Assembly: GCA_964543905.1 (NCBI GenBank)
Contig: CAZIZO010000014.1
Span: 18,178 to 82,177 of the forward strand
From: GCA-016699835 sp964543905
GTDB lineage: Bacteria > Planctomycetota > Phycisphaerae > Phycisphaerales > UBA1924
Length of the DNA stretch: 64,000 nucleotides
Direction of reading: 5' to 3'
Shown here: piece by piece, positions 56,848-64,000 of the stretch
Layout: every line of letters starts with the position of its first letter
How positions within the stretch are numbered: the stretch's first letter is position 1
Program-made: the position numbers and the translations under genes
The notes under the pieces: generated by a model
What the model saw: only the letters and a program-made list of their open reading frames with translations
What the model was told of the DNA's origin: nothing
Databases searched by the model: none

Positions 56848-57279
56848 GTGCGAGAGGTCGCGGGGGATCTCGCCGTCGAACTCGTCGGGCGAAACGAGAG
56901 CCGCGTGGTCGTAGATCAGGGCGTGGGTGATCTGCGCCAGGCCGGCGGTGACGGGAAGGAACCCGAGGATGACGGCGAGGGTCGCGAGGAAGCGACCGCG
57001 GCGCGCCCGGCGCTGACCGACGACCTCGCAGACGCCGATCACGAAGAGGACGGTGGCGAACTTGAGGACGATGGCGCCCCACCAGTCGAAGGTGCGGATG
57101 AACCAGTCGGCGATGGTGTTGACCTCGACGCCCCCGAGATGCTGGATGATGCTGTGGGTGAGCAGGATGTCGAGCGCGGAGGCGAGAACAAACCAGGCAT
57201 AGAGATCGGGAAAGAGGACGGCGCGGGCCGCGGCGTGGTGCGAGGCCGAGTGGACAGTCTGTCCGAGTTTCTGCGCCAT
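56806..57279 (-). CDS. Small multi-spanning membrane protein (DUF5658-like)
   Basis: The 157-residue product has four hydrophobic segments (AWFVLASALDILLTHSII; WGAIVLKFATVLFVIGVCEVV; FLATLAVILGFLPVTAGLAQI), separated by short loops, and a polar C-terminus. The HxxxxxxLGGVEVNTIADWF loop resembles DUF5658 membrane proteins (EANP/EVNT near the first helix), whose function is unknown. The start at 57279 is preferred; an open frame continues upstream across the antisense of the PreA-like gene's leader. Its end overlaps the second FabZ-like gene (convergent). Confidence 0.65.
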   Translation of the reverse strand: MAQKLGQTVHSASHHAAARAVLFPDLYAWFVLASALDILLTHSIIQHLGGVEVNTIADWFIRTFDWWGAIVLKFATVLFVIGVCEVVGQRRARRGRFLATLAVILGFLPVTAGLAQITHALIYDHAALVSPDEFDGEIPRDLSHSSADRPPSKPAHR

Positions 57280-57520
57280 CGACTGAGCGTACGACGAGTT
57301 CACGAGACGGCCTCCTGCATGGGTTTCCACAGCGAGCGGAAACGGTGGTGAGAACCGGGACTCACGCCCGGTGTCCATACCGATGCGACGCGGCCGAAGA
57401 TTCATCGCACTTCTGGAGTTCGCTTTCGTATTTCGTTCGTGTCTCGGTGCCGCGGGGCGAGTCGCGGCGGTGGCAGGGTGGTTGATGTACACTGGCTCGT
57501 GGTCCCTTGGGAGATCGTGC

Positions 57521-58654
57521 ATGGCGAGCCTGCGTGTGGAAGTGGATGGCCTGAAGTTGCCCAATCCGTTCATCATCGGGAGCGGGCCGCCGGGCACGAA
57601 CGCGAACGTGATCGGAAAGGCCTTTGACGAGGGCTGGGGTGCGGTGATCGCAAAGACGATCTCGCTGGACGCGTCGAAGGTGGTGAACGTGGCGCCGCGG
57701 TACGCCCGGTTCCGGGTGGGTCCGAAGCCACACGAGACGATCATCGGGTGGGAGAACATCGAGTTGATTTCGGATCGGGCGTTCGAGGTGTGGATCGACG
57801 AGTTCAAGCGGGTCAAGGACATGTACCCGGGGCGGGTGCTGATCGCGTCGATCATGGAGGAGTATCGCAAGGACGCGTGGATCGAGATCGTCGAGCGGTG
57901 TCAGGACGCGGGCGTGGATGCGTTCGAACTCAACTTTTCGTGTCCGCACGGGCTGCCCGAGCGCAAGATGGGCGCGGCCATGGGTCAGGACGGCGACATC
58001 CTGGAAGAAGTGTGCGGATGGGTGAACGCGGCGGCGAAGGTGCCGGTGTGGGCGAAGATGACGCCCAACATCACGCATATCGAAGACCCGGCTCGAGCGT
58101 CGCTCCGGGCGGGCTGCGAAGGGATCTCGGCGATCAACACGATCCTGAGCGTGATGGGCGTGGACCTGGCGACGCTGCGCCCCGAGCCGACGGTGGAGGG
58201 GTATACGACTCCGGGCGGGTATTCGTGCAAGGCGGTCCGGCCGATTGCGCTGCGGATGTGCATGGAGATTGCGCGGATGATCCGGGGCGAGTTTCCCGGG
58301 CGGAGCCTCTCGGGCATCGGGGGCATCGAGACGGGCGAGGACGCGGCGCAGTTCATCCTGCTGGGCGCGAGCACGGTGCAGGTGTGCACGGGGGTGATGA
58401 TCCACGGCTATGGCCTGGTGAAGCCCATGTGCGAGCAGTTGCTGGCGTTCATGGAGCGGCACAAGTTTGAGTCGATCGACCAGTTCCGAGGGCATTCCCT
58501 GCGGTATTTCACGACGCACGCGGACCTGGTGAAGCGGCAGGCCGAGGCGAAGGCGATGGAGAAGGCGGCGGCGAGGGGCGCCGTGACGAAGGACGCGCAG
58601 TGGCAGGGCGAGACGTTCGTGGAGCAGAGCCGCGGGCTGGTGTCGAACGAATGA
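57521..58654 (+). CDS. PreA-like dihydropyrimidine/dihydroorotate dehydrogenase-type flavoprotein, lacking the ferredoxin domain
   Basis: The 377-residue protein is an FMN TIM barrel: NPFIIGSGPPG, AVIAKTISLD, ELNFSCPHGLPER (C141 in the SCPHG turn), VWAKMTPNIT, SGIGGIETGEDA and VQVCTGVMIHGYGL. These match the catalytic half of dihydropyrimidine dehydrogenase and of PreA. In mammalian DPD the catalytic Cys lies a few residues on in an LACGQ loop; here the loop reads AAMGQ, with Met in that place. The C-terminal 4Fe-4S segment of E. coli PreA is missing. It is therefore possibly not a pyrimidine reductase; the substrate is uncertain. A PreT-type partner is not in the window. Confidence 0.85.
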   Translation: MASLRVEVDGLKLPNPFIIGSGPPGTNANVIGKAFDEGWGAVIAKTISLDASKVVNVAPRYARFRVGPKPHETIIGWENIELISDRAFEVWIDEFKRVKDMYPGRVLIASIMEEYRKDAWIEIVERCQDAGVDAFELNFSCPHGLPERKMGAAMGQDGDILEEVCGWVNAAAKVPVWAKMTPNITHIEDPARASLRAGCEGISAINTILSVMGVDLATLRPEPTVEGYTTPGGYSCKAVRPIALRMCMEIARMIRGEFPGRSLSGIGGIETGEDAAQFILLGASTVQVCTGVMIHGYGLVKPMCEQLLAFMERHKFESIDQFRGHSLRYFTTHADLVKRQAEAKAMEKAAARGAVTKDAQWQGETFVEQSRGLVSNE

Positions 58655-58663
58655 GGTGGGATG

Positions 58664-61552
58664 TTAGCAGCCATCGGCAAAGTGCTGGAGGAAGAAGAGG
58701 AGGTCGTCGATGGTGACCCCGCCATCGCGTGAGCCGGTGGCGGAACCGTCGTCGAGGTCGGCGAGGAGGCCGCCGTCGCCGAAGAGTTCGAGGTAGTAGA
58801 GGAGGTCGTCGATGGTGACGCCGCCGTCGCAGGTTCCGAGGCCGCTGCCATCGTCGAGATCGGCGGGGCAGATGGTGAGGGTGTGGGTGTTGCTGACGAC
58901 CTCGCCGCAGGCGTTGGAGACGACGAGTTGGTAAGCCCCGGAATCGGCGAACCCGAGGTTGAGGATGTTGAGCCCGAAGTTGGCGGAGCCGGCGATGGTG
59001 GAGCCGGTGCCGGTCGGACCGTCCTGCAGCGGGACGCCGTTGCGGCGCCACTCGAGGCGGAGGCCGCCATATCCCTGGGCGATGCGGGCGGAGAGGAAGG
59101 CGTCACGCCCGAGGCAGGAGGAGCCGGAGTTGGTGAGGAGGCGTGCGAACCAGGGGACGCCGGTTTCGAAGTATCGCGCGTAGCCCATGGAGCCGATGAC
59201 GCCGTTGCGGACGGTGGTGAACTGCCCGCCGACGTGGAGTTCGCCGTTGAAGGAGGCGAGGGCGCGGACGGTGCCTTCGGTGCCGCCGCCGATGGAGGAC
59301 CAGGAGGAGCCGTCCCAGCGGGCGAGGTTCTCGGTCTCGGGCACGCCGCCGGCGTTGGTGAAGTTGCCACCGACGACGAGGGTCCCGTTGGAGACGGTGA
59401 GGGCGTAGACGGCGCCGTTGACGCCGCCGCCGACGGGCTGCCAGGCGGTGCCGTCCCAACGGGCGATGCGGCTGACGGGGGTGGACCCGGAGAGGGTGAA
59501 GTTGCCCGCGGCGTAGGTGCTGCCGTTGAAGCGGGCGAGGGCGTTGACGGTGCCGTTGAATCCGGGTCCCAGGGCGCTCCAGGTGGCGCCGACGACGAGG
59601 GTGTTGACGTTGTACTGGGCGACGCGGTTGGCGGCGACGCCTCCGGCGGTGGTGAAGTCGCCCCCGACGACGAGGATGACGTTGCGGATGCCCGAGGTGT
59701 AGCCGACCATGGCGCGGACGGTGTCGTTGGTGCCGTCGGGCCCGGGGGTGGGCTGGTTGACGACGGGTTGCCAGAGCGTGCCGTCCCATCGTGCGATGCG
59801 GTTGCGTGCGGTTCCTCCGGACGCGGTGAAACTGCCGGCGGCGTAGACGGAGCCGTTGAAGCGCGTGATGGCGTGGACGGTTCCGTTGAACCCGGCGCCG
59901 ACGGGTTCCCAGCCACCGAAGAGGCTGTTGGTTCGGGCGATTCGGCTCGCGGGGACGGTCGCGCCGGCGCCGGAGAACTGGTCAAAGTCCCCGCCGACGT
60001 AGAGATCATCGGAGGGTGGGCCGGAGGTGCGAGGGAACGAGGCGAGGGCTCGGATGGCGGGGAGGAGGCCCTGGGTGGACCACGACGGCACGAAGGAAGG
60101 GCTGGAGAGGCCGAGCCCATCCCACTGGACGAGGTCAAACCCGAGGAAGCCGGGTTGCCAGATGACATTGAAGTCGCCGCCGACCATCATGTGGCCGGCC
60201 CACGGGGCGAGGGCGTAGGTCTGGGCGTTGTAGGAGTAGAGGACGCCGGGCACGTGCTGCCAGCGTGTGCCGTCCCACTCGGCGATGCTCTGCAAGGTCA
60301 ACTCGTCCGAGTTCACGAAGACACCCCCGGCAAAGAGGCGGCTGTTGAAGGTCGTGAGGGCGTAGACGCCTTCGTCGCCAAAGGCGGAGGGATAAGAACT
60401 CAGCCCCTCTCCCAAGGGCGACCAGGCGGAGCCATTCCATCGAGCGATGTTGTTGACGGTGAGTCCGCCGGCGAAGCCGAAGCGACCGCCGACGATCAAC
60501 TGCCCCTGATGGACGTGGAAAGACCGAACCCCCAGGCCGAAGAATCCGTTGGAACTCGGATCGCGCGAGGTGATGCCCGAGCCGAGCGATCGCCACTGCG
60601 TGCCGTCCCATCGTGCGACGCAACTCGCGGGCACGCCGTTGGCGGAGGTGAAACGGCCGCCGACGATGAGTTCACCGGCATAGGAACCGAGGGAGAGAAC
60701 TCTGGAGGAAGAGGTGAAGGTGCTTCCACGGTAGATGGGATCGATGCCCCCGCCGGGAATCGCGTTCCCGAGCGGGACCCAGGAGCCGGCGGGGTTCCAC
60801 TTGGCGACGAGGTTGGCGGGCGTGCCGTTGATGGTGGTGAAGGTGCCGCCGGCATACAACTCATTGTTGTGGACGGTGAGGCAGGTGAATCCGCCGTTGA
60901 TTCCGGCGCCGAGCATGCTGACGGGGTTCCAGGAGGTTCCATTCCAGCGGGCGATGCCGTTCATGGGCATCCCGCCCGCGGAGACGAATCCGCCGGCGAC
61001 AACGAGTTCACCGGCGTAGACGGCCATGGAGCCGACGTAGGTGAGGTTGGCGCTTGGGGGCGTGCCGGCGATGCCGGTTCCGAGCGAGCGCCAGGAGGTG
61101 CCGTTCCATCGGGCGATGCCGGTGATGGGCGAGCCGCCCGCGGAGGTGAAGGTGCCCCCGGCGTAGAGTTCGCCGGCGAAGACGGCAAGGGTGTAGATGG
61201 CGGCGTATTGCTCGTTGCCGGAGACACCCAACCCCAAGGGCTGCCAGGCGGTTCCATCCCACATCGCGATGTTGTTGGCAGGGATTCCGGTGGGCCAGCC
61301 AGCGACGGTGAAACGACCCGCGACGACAAGGCGGGGCGAAAGCGGGCCGTCGCCGTCGGGGTCCCAGAGGGTCGCGGCCTCGATGATGTCGGCGCGCGTC
61401 ATGCCCGGAACGGCACGCCAATCCATGCACTGCTGGGCCGCGGCGCGCGAGCCAAGGACGGAAGCGACGAGCACGAGCCACAGGCACGCCCGGGTGAGCG
61501 CGCCGTCGAGGGGCGAACGGCGAGGGCGAGCAAACCGGGCTCCAGTCTTCAT
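58664..61552 (-). CDS. Secreted beta-propeller-like repeat protein with dockerin-like tail
   Basis: The 962-residue protein has a signal peptide (ACLWLVLVASVLGSRAAAQ). Its core (about 45-800) is made of more than ten repeats of about 40-65 residues with the shared pattern NIARWDGTxWxPLGxG, then (Y/V)ALxxFxGELxVGGxFTxAGG. A segment like this folds as beta-propeller blades in related secreted proteins. An Ig-like domain (about 815-890) precedes the paired tail (DGGVTIDDLLYYL, DGGVTIDDLLFFL) ending GC. A GAGGAG box lies 8 nt before the start. No catalytic motif; carbohydrate or protein binding at the surface is inferred. Convergent, 9 bp from the PreA-like gene. Confidence 0.88.
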   Translation of the reverse strand: MKTGARFARPRRSPLDGALTRACLWLVLVASVLGSRAAAQQCMDWRAVPGMTRADIIEAATLWDPDGDGPLSPRLVVAGRFTVAGWPTGIPANNIAMWDGTAWQPLGLGVSGNEQYAAIYTLAVFAGELYAGGTFTSAGGSPITGIARWNGTSWRSLGTGIAGTPPSANLTYVGSMAVYAGELVVAGGFVSAGGMPMNGIARWNGTSWNPVSMLGAGINGGFTCLTVHNNELYAGGTFTTINGTPANLVAKWNPAGSWVPLGNAIPGGGIDPIYRGSTFTSSSRVLSLGSYAGELIVGGRFTSANGVPASCVARWDGTQWRSLGSGITSRDPSSNGFFGLGVRSFHVHQGQLIVGGRFGFAGGLTVNNIARWNGSAWSPLGEGLSSYPSAFGDEGVYALTTFNSRLFAGGVFVNSDELTLQSIAEWDGTRWQHVPGVLYSYNAQTYALAPWAGHMMVGGDFNVIWQPGFLGFDLVQWDGLGLSSPSFVPSWSTQGLLPAIRALASFPRTSGPPSDDLYVGGDFDQFSGAGATVPASRIARTNSLFGGWEPVGAGFNGTVHAITRFNGSVYAAGSFTASGGTARNRIARWDGTLWQPVVNQPTPGPDGTNDTVRAMVGYTSGIRNVILVVGGDFTTAGGVAANRVAQYNVNTLVVGATWSALGPGFNGTVNALARFNGSTYAAGNFTLSGSTPVSRIARWDGTAWQPVGGGVNGAVYALTVSNGTLVVGGNFTNAGGVPETENLARWDGSSWSSIGGGTEGTVRALASFNGELHVGGQFTTVRNGVIGSMGYARYFETGVPWFARLLTNSGSSCLGRDAFLSARIAQGYGGLRLEWRRNGVPLQDGPTGTGSTIAGSANFGLNILNLGFADSGAYQLVVSNACGEVVSNTHTLTICPADLDDGSGLGTCDGGVTIDDLLYYLELFGDGGLLADLDDGSATGSRDGGVTIDDLLFFLQHFADGC

Positions 61553-61691
61553 ATTCGGCTCCTCATCTCGAGACGTGGTCCGGGCGCGACCGCCCTTCAC
61601 GAACAGGAGGCGCCGTGCGTGGGGCGGCCGCGCACTATCCCCTCGGAAGCCTGGCCAGAACACCGAGAACAGAGCATGTGCATGGGACGAA

Positions 61692-62093
61692 CTAGTCTTG
61701 AGCCGCCAGGTTGAGGCACCACGCGGGTCCCAGAATCTCCTCGCCCGCGATGCGGACGCGGATCGAGGAGCCGATGGTGGCCTTGCCGACGAACTCGATC
61801 GCTTCCCAGGGGACGCTCATCGCCCGCATCCCAAACCACCGCGCGAGCCGAGTGGGCGTGAGATGGAGGTATCGCTCATCGACGGCGACGTGGACGCACC
61901 AGCCGAGGTTGATCAGACCGATCTTGAAGGATTGGAAACGCCGGCGGACGCAATCGGGGAGTGGTTCCACGGGTGGGAACTTGGACGAAAGGTCGCGCAT
62001 GGTCTGCGCGACCGCGTAGAAGATCGCGCCCACGACCACGGAATCGATGAGCAGGAGGAGCCCGACGAGGAGCGCGATCTGGCCTCCGGTCAT
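61692..62093 (-). CDS. Small membrane protein, PH-like domain candidate
   Basis: The 133-residue product has one N-terminal transmembrane helix (IALLVGLLLLIDSVVVGAIF). A soluble ~80-residue beta-rich domain follows (VAVDERYLHLTPTRLARWFG; AMSVPWEAIEFVGKATIGSS), with the 'VPWxxI' strand typical of membrane-tethered PH-like domains of unknown function. The start follows an AAAGGG box. topA lies 21 bp upstream on the same strand, so co-transcription is likely. The function is unknown. Confidence 0.7.
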   Translation of the reverse strand: MTGGQIALLVGLLLLIDSVVVGAIFYAVAQTMRDLSSKFPPVEPLPDCVRRRFQSFKIGLINLGWCVHVAVDERYLHLTPTRLARWFGMRAMSVPWEAIEFVGKATIGSSIRVRIAGEEILGPAWCLNLAAQD

Positions 62094-62114
62094 CGTCGCA
62101 CCCTTTCGTGTGTG

Positions 62115-64000
62115 CTAGACACCCACCTCGTCGGCGATCGCCTCCAACGTCCCGGCCTCGGCGTCGCTCGTCGTGCCGACGGGCTGGGCGGTGGGAAGGG
62201 GTTTGCCTTGGGGGTCGGTGAGGGGTTTGCCCGACATGGTTCGGATGATGGGGACGGGGTTGGCCTTCTCGTGGGCCGCGATCGCGTTGAGCAGGGCATC
62301 CTGCTTGTCTTTGGGAACGTCGGCCCACTTGCCACGTCCGCGGCACTTGGGGAAGCGCGAGCAGCCGAGCCACGGTCCGCGCAGCCCGTTGCGCAAGTTG
62401 AGTGGACTTTGACAGGTCGGGCACGGGAGATCGGTGACGAGGGGGGGCGGGCTGGGCGCGGTGACGCGGCCTTTCTTGTCGAGGTTGAGGATCCCGTCGC
62501 AGGGGTTCTTCTTATCGCCGTAGCGAGCGCACCCGAGGAAGGGCCCGAACTTGCCTACGCGTTTGGTCATGGCGCCGCCACACTTGGGGCAGGCGACGTC
62601 GACCGTCTCGGCGGCGGCGCGGGGCTTGCCCTCGCGATCGACGGGGCTGGCGTAGGTGCACTCGGGATACTTGGAGCAACTGAGGAATCGCCCGTTTTTC
62701 CCGAAGCGATAGACGAGCCCGACATTCTTGCCTCGGCCTTCTTCGGCGCAGACGGGGCAGGTGTACTCCTTTGGTGCGGGGACGGTCTCGGCCTTGGCGT
62801 GGGTGAGCGTCTCTTCCGCTTCCTTGAGTTCCTTCTGGAAGGGGCCGTAGAACTTGCGGAGCATGTCCACCCAGTCGAGGTGATCGTCCTCGATCTTGTC
62901 GAGTTGGGCTTCCATGTCGCGGGTGTAGCCCACGTCCATGATGTGCGGGAAGGCTTCGATCAGTTTGTCGGTGACGACCTCGCCCAGGTCGGTGGCGTAG
63001 AAGCGGCGTTCGAGTTGCTCGACGTAGTTGCGGTCCTGGATGGTCTGGATGATGGAGGCGTAGGTGGAGGGGCGGCCGATGCCCTCGCTCTCCAAGGTCT
63101 TGATGAGTGAGGCTTCGGTGTAGCGCGGGGGAGGACTGGTGAACTTCTGTTCGACGTCGAGGTGGAAGGGTGCGAGGGATTGCTGCTCGCGGACCGGGGG
63201 CAGCGTCTGCTCGTCGCTGGCGGTGGGGATGCCCGTGACCTTGTAGAAGCCATCGAAGACGAGCACGCGGCCGCTGGCGCGGAAGGTGCAGGGGGTCTTG
63301 GGGTCCTTGCCGCCGGTGATCAGGACGGTGGTGGCGTCCCACTGGGCGGGGACCATCTGGCAGGCGACGAAGCGTTCCCAGATGAGCGTGTACAACTTGA
63401 GTTGGTCGGGTTGCAGCACGTTTTTGAGTCGCGTGGGCGTGTACTCGACGTTGGTGGGGCGGATCGCCTCGTGGGCCTCCTGGGCGTCCTTGTTGGACGA
63501 GGTGTAGTAGTTTGGCTTGTCGGGCAGGTACTGGTCACCGAAGCGGGACTTGACGAAGTTCCGTGCCGCGTCGATCGACTCGGGGGAGAGGTGCGTCGAG
63601 TCGGTTCGCATGTAGGTGATGAGGCCCGTCGGTCCATCGCCCGGGATGTCGATCCCTTCGTACAACTGCTGGGCGGCTCGCATCGTGCGCTGGGCGCCAA
63701 AGCCCAGCCGCGTCGAGGCGGCGACCTGCATGGAGGAGGTGATGAAGGGCGCGCCGGGCCGCGAGGTCGTGCGCTTGGTCTCGATGGAGGAGATCGTGTA
63801 GGGCGTGGCAGGGTCGATCCGCCCCGTGATGGAGCGGACGAAGCGAGCCGGGCCCTTGCCGCTCGGGTCTTCCCTGGTGCTCGACTGGATGCTGGTCAGG
63901 CCGGCGAGGGTGGCGATGGAGCGGACCTTGGAGGTGAGGTCGGTCGGCGTGGAGCCGGGGCTCCCGATTTCAAACTTGCTCCCCCCGACCTCGACGAGGA
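62115..64000 (-). CDS. topA: DNA topoisomerase I, 3' part (5' end beyond the window)
   Basis: The frame is open to the right edge. The catalytic tyrosine lies in GLITYMRTDS (codon at about 63612-63614), which relaxes negative supercoils by a covalent 5'-phosphotyrosine intermediate. LGFGAQRTMRAAQQLYEG and the EGIGRPSTYASIIQTIQDR motif (EGIGRPSTYASII) follow. The C-terminus carries three zf-C4 topoisomerase fingers (CPVC...CSKYPEC; CPKC...C; CPTC...CSRFPKC), as usual. The N-terminal Toprim domain is outside. The downstream gene encodes a small membrane protein. Confidence 0.95.
   Translation of the reverse strand, partial: LVEVGGSKFEIGSPGSTPTDLTSKVRSIATLAGLTSIQSSTREDPSGKGPARFVRSITGRIDPATPYTISSIETKRTTSRPGAPFITSSMQVAASTRLGFGAQRTMRAAQQLYEGIDIPGDGPTGLITYMRTDSTHLSPESIDAARNFVKSRFGDQYLPDKPNYYTSSNKDAQEAHEAIRPTNVEYTPTRLKNVLQPDQLKLYTLIWERFVACQMVPAQWDATTVLITGGKDPKTPCTFRASGRVLVFDGFYKVTGIPTASDEQTLPPVREQQSLAPFHLDVEQKFTSPPPRYTEASLIKTLESEGIGRPSTYASIIQTIQDRNYVEQLERRFYATDLGEVVTDKLIEAFPHIMDVGYTRDMEAQLDKIEDDHLDWVDMLRKFYGPFQKELKEAEETLTHAKAETVPAPKEYTCPVCAEEGRGKNVGLVYRFGKNGRFLSCSKYPECTYASPVDREGKPRAAAETVDVACPKCGGAMTKRVGKFGPFLGCARYGDKKNPCDGILNLDKKGRVTAPSPPPLVTDLPCPTCQSPLNLRNGLRGPWLGCSRFPKCRGRGKWADVPKDKQDALLNAIAAHEKANPVPIIRTMSGKPLTDPQGKPLPTAQPVGTTSDAEAGTLEAIADEVGV

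Overview
The window is a GC-rich bacterial chromosome segment that most resembles Planctomycetota, probably class Phycisphaerae. Four features point there. An ECF sigma factor with the short planctomycete-type signature sits next to a Ser/Thr kinase with TPR repeats. There is a secreted pseudopilin-like protein of the H-X9-DG kind. Five large secreted proteins end in the same paired 'DVDDGS...DGGVTIDDLLYYL...GC' dockerin-like tail, and another secreted protein has a PEP-CTERM-like tail. A Cys-rich lipoprotein built of DUF11 repeats recalls the OmcB envelope proteins of the related Chlamydiota. No taxonomic search was run; this assignment is inference.

Layout. 0-5 kb: the 3' end of a GNAT acetyltransferase, an RNHCP zinc-ribbon protein, and the ECF sigma/kinase pair. 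5-16.6 kb: a giant Ig-like secreted protein, a STAS protein, an MsbA-type ABC exporter, three small Cys-rich secreted or lipidated proteins (metal-handling cluster), and a reprolysin-like metalloprotease with a dockerin-like tail. 16.8-24.7 kb: SMC, whose stop codon is formed at the edge of an inserted IS5-family element, then a small dockerin-tailed protein, a pseudopilin-like protein and a lipoprotein. 24.7-32.3 kb: NadB, a subtilase translationally coupled to a PEP-CTERM-like protein, a DinB-like protein with metal-binding ends, KDPG aldolase, a YciA-like thioesterase and a lipoprotein. 32.5-41.3 kb: a secreted GH57 glycosidase with a CBM25-like module and dockerin-like tail, a ChaN-like lipoprotein, tRNA-Glu, NadD, two uncharacterised proteins (one a Cys-rich lipoprotein with a 13-C tract near its start), MscL and a DUF481 protein. 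41.9-51.5 kb: the OmcB-like lipoprotein, another lipoprotein, a xylose-isomerase-like protein, TrpF, a rhomboid protease, citrate synthase and a large membrane glycosyltransferase-like protein. 51.7-64 kb: an M16 protease, an HDOD-GGDEF-like regulator, RecO, a FabZ-ACP-FabZ acyl cluster, a small membrane protein, a PreA-like flavoprotein, a secreted beta-propeller-like repeat protein with dockerin-like tail, a small membrane protein and the 3' part of topA.

How the genes work together. Housekeeping functions (SMC, TopA, RecO, NadB, NadD, TrpF, citrate synthase, MscL, tRNA-Glu) are interspersed with a large envelope and secretome load. The shared C-terminal tail implies one surface-anchoring or assembly route for five otherwise unrelated enzymes and adhesin-like proteins. 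The PEP-CTERM-like tail on a paralogue of one of them implies that a second sorting route coexists. The + strand is C-rich from about 4.5 to 24.7 kb and G-rich after that, whichever strand the genes are on. This marks a strand-composition switch near 24.7 kb that may be an old inversion edge or a replication landmark.
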